Origin: Cesiribacter sp.
GTDB taxonomy: Bacteria > Bacteroidota > Bacteroidia > Cytophagales > Cyclobacteriaceae
Direction of reading: 5' to 3'
Length of the DNA stretch: 7,384 nt
Assembly (NCBI GenBank): GCA_030147305.1
Contig: JASLAE010000517.1
Span: forward strand, 1 to 7,384
Part shown: in pieces, positions 1 through 6,277 of the stretch
Layout of the letters: every line of letters begins with the position of its first letter
How positions within the stretch are numbered: position 1 is the stretch's first letter
The notes under the pieces: model-generated
Told to the model about the DNA's origin: nothing
Database searches by the model: none
The model's input: the letters and a program-made list of their open reading frames with translations, nothing else
Made by a program: the position numbers and the translations under genes

Positions 1-636
1 AACGGCTATAAGGTCCGGGAAGTAAACATGCAGCAGGGGGAAACTGCCGGCATCAAATCTGTTACCCTGGAATTTGAAGGCGAATTTGCTTATGGGTACC
101 TCAAATCAGAGATAGGTGTACACCGTTTGGTGCGCATCTCACCCTTCGACAGTAATGCCCGCCGCCATACGTCCTTTGCATCGGTCTTTTCTTACCCGGT
201 TATTGACGATACCATTGAAATTGAAATTAACCCGGCCGATCTTAGCTGGGATACCTTCCGCTCTGGTGGCGCCGGCGGACAGAACGTTAACAAGGTAGAA
301 ACTGCCGTGCGGGTGCGGCACGCGCCTTCCGGACTGGTAGTAGAGTGCCAGCAGGAACGGTCGCAACACATGAACCGGGAGAAAGCCCTGCAAATGCTGA
401 AGTCGCGCCTCTACCAGCTGGAAGTTGATAAACGAAATGCCGAACGGGATAAAGTGGAAAGCACCAAAAAACGCATAGACTTTGGCTCCCAGATCCGCAA
501 CTATGTATTACATCCCTACAAGCTGATTAAGGATGCACGCACCGGCGTAGAACGCACCGATGTGCAGGCTGTACTGGATGGAGACATTAATGAATACATA
601 AAAGCTTTTCTGATGCAGGAAGAGCCCGAGAAATAA
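1..636 (+). CDS. prfB: Peptide chain release factor 2 (RF2), C-terminal part, 5' end outside window
   Basis: Cytoplasmic translation termination factor that reads UGA/UAA and triggers peptidyl-tRNA hydrolysis. The reading frame is open from base 1; the first internal ATG is at 28, but the protein clearly continues upstream, so about 211 C-terminal residues are visible and the N-terminal part is missing. The codon-recognition tripeptide Ser-Pro-Phe (bases 139-147, within VRISPFDSNARRHTSFA) is the RF2 type, not the Pro-x-Thr of RF1. The catalytic GGQ loop is at bases 274-282 (GAGGQNVNKVETAVR), followed by the conserved ECQQERSQ block and a helical C-terminus. Many prfB genes carry a programmed frameshift near their 5' end; that region is not in view. 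The gene ends 33 bp before the stop of the convergent glycosyltransferase gene. Identification is very secure. Confidence 0.97.
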   Translation, partial: NGYKVREVNMQQGETAGIKSVTLEFEGEFAYGYLKSEIGVHRLVRISPFDSNARRHTSFASVFSYPVIDDTIEIEINPADLSWDTFRSGGAGGQNVNKVETAVRVRHAPSGLVVECQQERSQHMNREKALQMLKSRLYQLEVDKRNAERDKVESTKKRIDFGSQIRNYVLHPYKLIKDARTGVERTDVQAVLDGDINEYIKAFLMQEEPEK

Positions 637-640
637 AAGT

Positions 641-665
641 AGAACCCCGCTCCAGGCGGGGTTCT
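641..665. terminator. Bidirectional intrinsic terminator between prfB and the convergent glycosyltransferase gene
   Basis: Perfect 10-bp stem, AGAACCCCGC (641-650) and GCGGGGTTCT (656-665), with a 5-nt loop (TCCAG). On the plus strand it is followed by a short T-rich run; on the minus strand it is followed by ACTTTTATTT. It begins 4 nt after the prfB stop and ends 4 nt short of the glycosyltransferase stop, so it can serve both genes. Confidence 0.85.
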
Positions 666-669
666 TTGC

Positions 670-2991
670 TTAGTTGGCCAAAACTTTTACTTTACCCGAT
701 GGCATGCTCGGCCTGTCTTGTGCCGTTTGAACATTTTGCTCTGCACCATGCTTGCGAACTGGCATAGGATGGGGTAACTGCGGCCGTACCTGGCCAAAGT
801 GTTTCTCCATGATCAGGCGTGAAAGCAAATAACTTACCAGGCTCTGGGCTCCCTGCTGGTGACAAAGCTTTCCTTGCCATAGACCATCGTGACAGGCGCC
901 AGTTGAGGCATCATACAGCGCCTGCCTGGCCGAATTATTGCCCATGAACCAGCTAAAGGCACCCACCAGCTTGCGCAGATACTGCTGCTCTCCGGTTTGC
1001 TGATAAAAGAAGCTGAGCGCTCGTATGGTATAGCAAACCTCCAGTGGCTGCTCATTGAAAACGAACTGTTCTTCGCTCGCAAAAGGGTCTTCTTCTTCAT
1101 TTTCTTTTGCTGGGCTTGCAGGTACAAAGTAACGGTCCAGGAGAAAGTTGAAGGCTTGCAGGGCTGTTTTTCTATAGGCAGCGTTCCCGGTAGCATGTGC
1201 CGCAAGCAGCAAAGCATCAGGCAGGAGGCTGTTATCCTCAGCCAGATCTTGTTCAAACCAACCCCATTCATTTGTTGCCGTTTTCACAAATGCCTCATGC
1301 AGCCTTGCCGCCTGCTTATCCAGTAAGGCAAGCACAGATTCCCTGGGATGTACAGCCTGATAATGATAAAGTGCTTTGATGGCAAAAGCAGTAGCTCTCA
1401 GCGATTTGAGGTGTGAAAACTGGGGCATGGCTTTTACAAATAAGCGCTGGGCCAGCACGGGCATATCAGCCGGAAGTTTTTCATATCCTTTAATAAGGTG
1501 TGCCAATGCCCACATGGCCTGCATGCTGCTTTCCTCTACCTGCTGCGGGCTGGCCTGCTCCTGCTTGCGATCTCCCTGCTCGTCCAGCTGGCTCAGGAAT
1601 GTTCCATCCGGCTGCTGGCATTTTCTGATTACATTCAGAAAGCGGCGCATCAGCATCAACATCAGCAATTCCTGTTCGGGTACTGCCTTAAACCATTGCA
1701 GGGCTGCGACCAGTGCCTTGGCATTATCCTTTAATAGATAAACCTGCTGTCCCAGGGGACTCTTCTGCTGATCCAGGCTTTGTAAACCAACTGCAGTGGT
1801 TAACAGGTATAAATAGTCAGGCTTGAAGTTTGGCAGCTGAAAGGGGGTTTTTCGGGGTATGATCTCAGCAAAGATTTCCTGGTAAGCCCCTGCAACATTA
1901 GGCCAGGCAGCAAAATGATCTGCTGTTACCACAGCCTGCAAGCTTGTAGCCGGTAACAGCTCCTGTGTCTGCAACGTTTCTTCTACAGCTTGTACAAGGG
2001 AAGCAGGTGATGCAAAATTTGCAATGGTTCCCTGTGCCTGCACAAGCTCCTGTGTAGCAGGCGCCAGATTGGAGATCACGGGCACCCCACAATGAACCGC
2101 GAGCATAAGGCTGCTCAGGTTCGTTTTGCTGGTATGCAGGTAAACATCAGACAAGCACATATACTCCTGCAGCTCATCCTGCCGCAGGTGCCTGTTTACA
2201 AAACGAACGTTTTTCTGTAAACCTTTTCGGAAAATCAGATCCTTCAGCTGTATGCGGTAACGCTCCCCTTCGAAGCGGGCAGCCGTTGGGTGAGTTTTGC
2301 CTAAAATCAGATAAACAGCTTCAGGATAGCTTTGCCGGATAATATCCAGCGCTTCCAGCACCTGCTCAATGCCTTTGCTGCGGCGCAGGTAACCAAAAGT
2401 AGTAAGCACCAGTTTACCTTCCAGCTTATGTTTTGCTTTTAGCGAATCTTTGTTGAACGGCGTAACTACAGGGGCACCCGGAGGAATAATGCGAACCTGC
2501 TTTTCAGGGACGCCATAATGCTCCATAAGGGTATCTGCATGATATTTAGTTTGCGTAATCAGGACAGCAGCATGTTCCTGCATGGCTTTAACCAGGCGCC
2601 ACAGAGCCGGCTCCGGCTCGGGTAATACTTTGTGCAGTGTAATTGCCAGTGGCTTCTGGAGTGTCTGCATAAAATGGAGCAGGTTTTCGCCCCAGCGCTC
2701 GCCTCCCCAAAGGCCAAAACGATGCTGAATGCATACCGCACTTATCTCCGGATTGTTATTGATTGTTTGGGCCATGCGTCTGCAGGCATCCTGATCTGCA
2801 GTATTCAAACGATACCGAACTTCTGCAGGATACACGCATTTGTCTGTCTGCTCCTGATCCAGGGCACAGATCTCAACGGCAGGGCTGGTAGCGGTTGCAT
2901 CAAAATGATCTTTCAGGGCTTCTATCAGATGGTATGTATAGGAAGCCATCCCACATTCTCTTGGCGGATACGCGCTTAAAAAAAGTATCAT
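670..2991 (-). CDS. Two-domain GT4-like glycosyltransferase with C-terminal alpha-helical toroid-like domain
   Basis: A 773-aa protein, probably cytoplasmic. Residues 1 to about 375 are a GT-B/GT4-like glycosyltransferase: N-terminal strand MILFLSAYPPRECGMASYT, IQHRFGLWGG (88-97), RIIPPGAP (167-174), the donor-domain start TTFGYLRRSKGIEQVLEAL (197-215) and LGKTHPTAARFEGERYR (230-246). Residues about 390-730 are all helical and resemble an (alpha/alpha) toroid; landmarks are WGWFEQD (576-582), NEQPLE (646-651), WFMGNN (681-686) and HDGLWQ (701-706). I recall this architecture from Bacteroidota proteins often encoded beside GH130 mannoside phosphorylases, but no such neighbour is visible. The GT4 EX7E motif is not recognisable: Lys289 and Leu297 occupy its two Glu positions. 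Sugar donor and acceptor are unknown. The start is fixed by conservation and by an in-frame stop two codons upstream; AAAGG directly abuts the ATG. The C-terminal 40 residues look disordered. Confidence 0.85.
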   Translation of the reverse strand: MILFLSAYPPRECGMASYTYHLIEALKDHFDATATSPAVEICALDQEQTDKCVYPAEVRYRLNTADQDACRRMAQTINNNPEISAVCIQHRFGLWGGERWGENLLHFMQTLQKPLAITLHKVLPEPEPALWRLVKAMQEHAAVLITQTKYHADTLMEHYGVPEKQVRIIPPGAPVVTPFNKDSLKAKHKLEGKLVLTTFGYLRRSKGIEQVLEALDIIRQSYPEAVYLILGKTHPTAARFEGERYRIQLKDLIFRKGLQKNVRFVNRHLRQDELQEYMCLSDVYLHTSKTNLSSLMLAVHCGVPVISNLAPATQELVQAQGTIANFASPASLVQAVEETLQTQELLPATSLQAVVTADHFAAWPNVAGAYQEIFAEIIPRKTPFQLPNFKPDYLYLLTTAVGLQSLDQQKSPLGQQVYLLKDNAKALVAALQWFKAVPEQELLMLMLMRRFLNVIRKCQQPDGTFLSQLDEQGDRKQEQASPQQVEESSMQAMWALAHLIKGYEKLPADMPVLAQRLFVKAMPQFSHLKSLRATAFAIKALYHYQAVHPRESVLALLDKQAARLHEAFVKTATNEWGWFEQDLAEDNSLLPDALLLAAHATGNAAYRKTALQAFNFLLDRYFVPASPAKENEEEDPFASEEQFVFNEQPLEVCYTIRALSFFYQQTGEQQYLRKLVGAFSWFMGNNSARQALYDASTGACHDGLWQGKLCHQQGAQSLVSYLLSRLIMEKHFGQVRPQLPHPMPVRKHGAEQNVQTAQDRPSMPSGKVKVLAN

Positions 2992-3357
2992 CCTTTAATA
3001 AAAAATTTAACACAAACCAACGCAAAGATTGCCTACAATTTTATCTACCAGATAGCTTAGCTGCCAGAGACAAAAGCAACTCCTTTGAAAAGCACAGCCC
3101 AAAGGGCTTTAAAAGTTAATATGCGGTTACTGAGCCCAACGGCTTTCAAAAAAGCAGAAGTTTAGGATCTTCTACCGGATTAAGCATAAATACGATGAAT
3201 TACTCCAATAATTACGCTTAGCGCACTTAATTATTTAGAGTCTCCTGCTCATATCAAAGGTAATCTGCTGTAGTAAAATAGGTATACGGTAAACCTATAA
3301 GATAGGCTTTATAAAAGCTGAAAAAAATTAGTGGTTACGGCAAATTATTTTCTCCGT

Positions 3358-3396
3358 CAAAAATACAAAAAGCATGGCTGATTTTGTTCAAACAAA
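3358..3396 (-). promoter_or_regulatory. Candidate Bacteroidota-type promoter (TTTG / TAnnTTTG) for the glycosyltransferase gene
   Basis: On the minus strand TATTTTTG (3365-3358) fits the TAnnTTTG -7 box, and TTTG copies at 3392-3389 and 3396-3393 could be the -33 element, with a 23-nt spacer from the nearer copy. It would give a leader of roughly 360 nt before the ATG at 2991, which is long. A second -7-like box, TACCTTTG (3262-3255), has no good -33 partner. The sequence is AT-rich, so chance matches are likely. Confidence 0.25.
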
Positions 3397-3416
3397 CTAT
3401 CTGCCCGGTTAGCCAT
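3361..3416 (-). terminator. Weak candidate terminator downstream of the alpha/beta hydrolase gene
   Basis: On the minus strand a 6-bp stem, ATGGCT (3416-3411) with AGCCAT (3379-3374), encloses a 31-nt loop and is followed by GCTTTTTGTATTTTT. Within the loop TTTGTT and AACAAA (3383-3396) can also pair. The position, about 18 nt after the hydrolase stop, and the T-rich tail are right, but the stem is short and the loop large. Confidence 0.25.
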
Positions 3417-3433
3417 CTTCATTTACGCCAGGA

Positions 3434-4363
3434 TTATATTTTCCGGAGACTGTACTGCCTTACCCACTCTTCTACTTTTGGATAAACATCTGTTGGTGCG
3501 TCTGCATGGGTCAGAAGATTGATGTGCCCATAATCATGTAAAAAGCCACTATTCTTTCCCGCAACCATAAGTTGGTTGGTCTGATTAATTCCCGTCTCCA
3601 GCATCAGGCGGTGCACATCAACCGGGTTGCCAATTACTTTATCGCCGCTGCCGGTAATATACAGCGCAGGAGGCAGTGCCTGCTTTTTTAGGGCTGCAGC
3701 ATAATCAAATCCATCACGCGGGTCTAGCCAGGCTTTCTCTTCTACCCATTTATTAGTTTCGCGGTAGGACTGAAGCGATTCATCGTCTGAGCCCATCTTC
3801 CATTTTCTGGCAGGCAGGTAGCCGTATGTTCGCGTAAGCATTTCTCCCAGGCTGCCCCAGGCACCGTTTACCATCACAAGTTTTTTTGGGCTCCAGGTAC
3901 CAATACGGCGCTTGGTTCCAAAAAAGGTAAGGGAGGCAATAGGGGCCTTAGGCTGCCAGCGAGCCAGATAGGCCAGCTGCAATACGCCACCCCAGGAGTG
4001 GGCCATCCAGTGCTGCGGCAATTCACCCTTTATTCTAACAATTTCTTCCAACATGGCAGAAAAATCCTCTTCCAGAATCTCCCGCAAGCCCCAGCGGGCA
4101 CTTGCATCAACATGTGGCTTGCTTTTTCCCCTACCTCTTAGGTCCGCAACAAATACATCGAAACCTTTAGATGCCAGCCAGGGTGCCAGGCCCTTCCCTG
4201 AACCCGAATAAAAAATATGGCTGTTCTCCATGGAGCCATGCACCAAAAAAACAGGCATCCCTTTTTCATTACCACAAAAACGGGCCAGATGCAATTGCTG
4301 CTCACCTACCGTCACATAGACCGACTGCATTTCAGGAGGATTAGGAGTTAAAGAAGTATGCAT
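3434..4363 (-). CDS. Alpha/beta hydrolase-fold protein
   Basis: Probable esterase/lipase-like hydrolase of the alpha/beta fold; substrate unknown. The longest frame begins at 4429 (331 aa), but I place the start at the ATG at 4363 (309 aa), or possibly 4330 (298 aa), because codons 1-10 of the long frame are a terminator hairpin and a promoter-like TATATTTG lies just before 4363. In long-frame numbering: oxyanion-loop motif LVHGS (62-66), DLRGRGKS (96-103), nucleophile elbow AHSWGG with Ser145 (143-148; Ala replaces the usual first Gly), acid ITGSGD with Asp263, and base YGH with His302. The Ser-Asp-His triad is complete. The hydrophobic run FIILIFVC, which might suggest a membrane anchor, lies upstream of the proposed start. 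The upstream gene is separated by the terminator, so this gene probably has its own transcript. Confidence 0.85.
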   Translation of the reverse strand: MHTSLTPNPPEMQSVYVTVGEQQLHLARFCGNEKGMPVFLVHGSMENSHIFYSGSGKGLAPWLASKGFDVFVADLRGRGKSKPHVDASARWGLREILEEDFSAMLEEIVRIKGELPQHWMAHSWGGVLQLAYLARWQPKAPIASLTFFGTKRRIGTWSPKKLVMVNGAWGSLGEMLTRTYGYLPARKWKMGSDDESLQSYRETNKWVEEKAWLDPRDGFDYAAALKKQALPPALYITGSGDKVIGNPVDVHRLMLETGINQTNQLMVAGKNSGFLHDYGHINLLTHADAPTDVYPKVEEWVRQYSLRKI

Positions 4364-4368
4364 GCATA

Positions 4369-4376
4369 CAAATATA
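4369..4376 (-). promoter_or_regulatory. -7-like promoter box TATATTTG in front of the hydrolase gene
   Basis: On the minus strand TATATTTG matches TAnnTTTG exactly and ends 5 nt before the ATG at 4363. Transcription starting a few nt downstream would make a start at 4363 nearly leaderless and a start at 4330 have a leader of about 35 nt. No good TTTG -33 element is present; a T-run at 4408-4402 is the nearest candidate, with a spacer slightly too long. Confidence 0.35.
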
Positions 4377-4401
4377 AGGATTATAAATTTTACAGGGTTG
4401 T

Positions 4402-4436
4402 AAAAAAAGCGATAACCCAATTGGGCCATCGCTTTT
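4402..4436 (-). terminator. Intrinsic terminator after the PfpI-family gene, overlapping the 5' end of the longest hydrolase frame
   Basis: AAAAGCGAT (4405-4413) pairs with ATCGCTTTT (4428-4436) over 9 bp. After a 2x2 mismatch the stem continues inward as CCC/GGG (4416-4418, 4423-4425) with loop AATT. Read on the minus strand it is followed by seven Ts (4408-4402) and lies 29 nt beyond the PfpI-family stop. The ATG at 4429 and the next nine codons are made of this hairpin and its T-tract. Confidence 0.8.
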
Positions 4437-4465
4437 CTTGTTTTGCTTAACAGTTTACGACGGGG

Positions 4466-5053
4466 CTATGCCCTGGCGTTTGATCTGTTTACGGAACTTC
4501 TGCTGGCAGAGATTCCTTCGCTGATTACTTTTATGGTGCTTTCGCAGAAAGCAGGTAAATCGTCAGGGTTGCGGCTGGTTACCAAACCACCGTCTACCAC
4601 TACTTCCTGATCTTTCCAGATACCGCCTGCATTGATCAGGTCGGTTTTGATAGATGGATAAGATGTAATGCTGCGGCCTTCAATTACATCGGCTTCTACT
4701 AATACCCAGGGGCCATGGCAAATGGCAGCCACTGGTTTTTCGCCGGTAAAGAAACCCTTTACAAAGTTTATTGCATCGTCATTTATACGCAGGTTATCGG
4801 GGTTCATTTGTCCACCCGGAAGTACCAAACCATCATAATCATCTGCTTTAACTTTACTTACTTTTTTATCTACAGGAAATTCATCTCCCCAATGATCGTG
4901 TTGCCAGCCTTTAACTTTACCTTCCTTCAGGCTAATGGTATGTACTTCTGCCCCGGCTTTTTCCAGGGCTTCTTTTGGCTGCGTATATTCCACCTGTTCG
5001 AATCCATCGGCCACCAGTATGGCAACCTTCTTTCCTCTAAGACTATTTTCCAT
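4466..5053 (-). CDS. PfpI/DJ-1 superfamily protein (type 1 glutamine amidotransferase-like, YhbO-type)
   Basis: A 195-aa cytoplasmic protein of the DJ-1/PfpI superfamily, close in pattern to E. coli YhbO. The nucleophile-elbow motif AAICHGP (109-115) supplies Cys112 and His113; the acidic partner is Glu19 in ADGFEQVE (15-22). Other family blocks are LVLPGGQMNPDNLR (76-89), DQEVVVD (148-154) and VTSRNPDDLPAF (158-169). Family members have been described as proteases, chaperones, glyoxalases or deglycases; which applies is debated, and the sequence does not decide. It is usually linked to oxidative, thermal or carbonyl stress. The last roughly 15 residues (rich in Ser, Arg and Asn) extend past the usual end of the fold. 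The gene is divergent from the topoisomerase IB gene and ends before a strong terminator, so it looks monocistronic. No Shine-Dalgarno is seen before the ATG. Confidence 0.93.
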   Translation of the reverse strand: MENSLRGKKVAILVADGFEQVEYTQPKEALEKAGAEVHTISLKEGKVKGWQHDHWGDEFPVDKKVSKVKADDYDGLVLPGGQMNPDNLRINDDAINFVKGFFTGEKPVAAICHGPWVLVEADVIEGRSITSYPSIKTDLINAGGIWKDQEVVVDGGLVTSRNPDDLPAFCESTIKVISEGISASRSSVNRSNARA

Positions 5054-5102
5054 TATTATATGTATTATTCTTAAAAAATTATCTGCTAGTAAGTTTTACG
5101 GG

Positions 5103-5116
5103 TATGCACTGGCATA
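5103..5116. promoter_or_regulatory. Inverted repeat TATGC-N4-GCATA in the divergent promoter region
   Basis: A perfect 5-4-5 inverted repeat lies in the 140-bp region between the divergent PfpI-family and topoisomerase IB starts, where a shared operator could sit. There is no known matching regulator. The length is modest and chance is possible. I found no full TTTG/TAnnTTTG promoter pair here for either gene. Confidence 0.25.
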
Positions 5117-5183
5117 GTTCATAATAATATCTCCAAAAAGAATAGCCGCCTTTTTACAATTGGCGTAATAGAAAATTATTTAC

Positions 5184-5189
5184 AGGAGG
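5184..5189 (+). promoter_or_regulatory. Strong Shine-Dalgarno AGGAGG before the topoisomerase IB gene
   Basis: AGGAGG, followed by T (a full AGGAGGT match), ends 4 nt before the ATG at 5194. It fixes the start. No other gene in this window has a comparable site, and Bacteroidota in general make little use of Shine-Dalgarno pairing. Confidence 0.8.
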
Positions 5190-5193
5190 TTGA

Positions 5194-6261
5194 ATGTCAG
5201 ATAAAACCATAAAACTTATATATGTTACGGACGAGGAGCCGGGCTACCGCAGGAAAAGGTGGGGCAAAAGCCATCGCTATGTAGATCCGCAGGGAAACCC
5301 CATCCAAAAAGAAGTGCTGCAGGAGCGGTTGAAAAGCCTTGTAATTCCGCCGATGTGGGAAGATGTATGGATTTGCAAACGGGAAAACGGACATCTGCAG
5401 GTTACAGGTTTCGATGAAAGGGGCCGTAAGCAATACCTCTATCACCCGCTGTGGCAGGAATATCGCAGCAGAAGCAAGTTCGAAAAGATGATAGAGTTTG
5501 GCAATGCACTGCCTCGCATTCGGGAGCAGGTAGCCAAAGACCTCAACCGCAAAGGCTGGCCCAGAGAAAAAGTACTGGCACTGGTGGTTTCTATCCTGGA
5601 CCAGACCCATGTGCGCATAGGCAACCGCGAGTACCTGAAAGAAAATAACACTTATGGGCTTACTACCCTTCGCCGTAAGCACCTGACCCTGGAGAACAAC
5701 GAGGCTGTATTCACCTACAAATCTAAGCATAGCATAGAGCAGCGGGTAAGCATTAACAATAAAAAACTGGTAAAGCTGATTAAGCAGACCAGCGAATTGC
5801 CAGGCCACGAGATATTTCGCTTTTATGAAGGCGCTGAAGCCGGTCAGCCGGTAGACAGTGGGGACGTGAACGATTACCTGAAGGAAATTAGCGGAGAAGA
5901 TTTTAGCAGTAAGAACTTTAGAACCTGGGGGGGCACAGTAACTGCTGTAGAGCGACTGGAGGAAGCCATAGAGGAGGTGCTGGAGAACCCAAAACGGGAA
6001 TTAACACCAACCCTGGTAAAAAAGGTAGCCGAGCGTTTGGGTAATACCGTAGCCGTTTGCCGGGAGTATTATATTCACCCCTGTGTACTGGACAGTGTAG
6101 ACAGCGGGTACCTGATACAAAGCATGAGGCGCTTTAAAACAGTAGACCAGGGGCCATATGGCCTTAAGCCTATTGAGCAGATTACGTTAAAAGTGCTGCA
6201 GAAGCAGCAGAAAGAACATGATGTTGCAATAGAAATAGTAGAAAAAAAGAAAAGCGCTTAA
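5194..6261 (+). CDS. DNA topoisomerase IB (poxvirus-type, bacterial)
   Basis: A 355-aa type IB topoisomerase that relaxes supercoils by nicking one strand through a 3'-phosphotyrosyl intermediate, without ATP. The N-terminal domain (about 1-90) includes IYVTDEEPGYRRKRWGKSHRYV and LVIPPMWEDVWIC. The catalytic domain carries, by comparison with vaccinia topoisomerase, Arg141 in VRIGN (140-144), a Lys at about 176 in FTYKSKHS, Arg243 in FRTWGGT (242-248), Asn284 at the vaccinia His265 position (as in other bacterial members), and nucleophile Tyr293 in CREYYIHP (289-296). Length is normal and all key residues are present. The last codons (KKKSA and the stop) form the rising arm and loop of the terminator. 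It has its own strong Shine-Dalgarno and is convergent with the small Pmp3-type gene. In Bacteroidota this enzyme is accessory to gyrase and topoisomerase I. Confidence 0.96.
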   Translation: MSDKTIKLIYVTDEEPGYRRKRWGKSHRYVDPQGNPIQKEVLQERLKSLVIPPMWEDVWICKRENGHLQVTGFDERGRKQYLYHPLWQEYRSRSKFEKMIEFGNALPRIREQVAKDLNRKGWPREKVLALVVSILDQTHVRIGNREYLKENNTYGLTTLRRKHLTLENNEAVFTYKSKHSIEQRVSINNKKLVKLIKQTSELPGHEIFRFYEGAEAGQPVDSGDVNDYLKEISGEDFSSKNFRTWGGTVTAVERLEEAIEEVLENPKRELTPTLVKKVAERLGNTVAVCREYYIHPCVLDSVDSGYLIQSMRRFKTVDQGPYGLKPIEQITLKVLQKQQKEHDVAIEIVEKKKSA

Positions 6262-6277
6262 AGCGCTTTTCTTTTTT
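6243..6277. terminator. Bidirectional terminator shared by topoisomerase IB and the Pmp3-type gene
   Basis: A 15-bp perfect stem, 6243-6257 with 6263-6277, has a 5-nt loop (TTAAA). Its core is AAAAGCGC/GCGCTTTT with flanking A and T tracts, so T-rich tails arise on both strands. The topoisomerase stop codon (6259-6261) sits in the loop, and the stop of the opposite small gene (6276-6278) overlaps the far end of the stem. Confidence 0.88.

Larger units (their letters stand above)
2992..3433. other. 442-bp AT-rich intergenic spacer upstream of the glycosyltransferase gene
   Basis: No convincing gene was found on either strand; the reading frames here lack recognisable protein features. Being upstream of the glycosyltransferase, it should hold that gene's promoter. 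Minus-strand TAnnTTTG matches occur at 3358-3365 and 3255-3262, and a one-mismatch version (AATCTTTG) at 3023-3030, about 32 nt from the ATG. Two similar short hairpins with the form AGCCCAA-GGCTTT lie at 3096-3108 and 3133-3144. Overlapping small inverted repeats of ATAGG/CCTAT lie at 3278-3306. Nothing resembles a tRNA or other known RNA. Confidence 0.6.

Noticed and set aside
139..393. Minus-strand frame of 84 codons inside prfB
   Set aside because: It lies wholly within the conserved RF2 coding sequence, and its translation shows no family features.
834..1271. Minus-strand frame of 145 codons inside the glycosyltransferase gene
   Set aside because: It overlaps the conserved C-terminal domain in another frame; low-complexity Ser/Cys-rich translation typical of a shadow frame.
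2895..3119. Plus-strand frame of 74 codons spanning the glycosyltransferase start and the spacer
   Set aside because: Its first part is antisense to the conserved glycosyltransferase N-terminus, and the remainder shows no motif, signal peptide or start context.
3374..3416. Strong terminator or riboswitch downstream of the hydrolase
   Set aside because: The outer stem is only 6 bp with a 31-nt loop and the inner pairing is AT-only, so it is kept only as a weak terminator candidate; no riboswitch consensus is evident.
4364..4429. N-terminal membrane anchor (FIILIFVC) of the hydrolase
   Set aside because: These codons coincide with the terminator T-tract and AT-rich promoter region, so the segment is probably not translated.
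5197..5808. Minus-strand frame of 203 codons inside the topoisomerase IB gene
   Set aside because: The opposite strand carries a complete topoisomerase IB with all catalytic residues; the antisense translation has no recognisable features.
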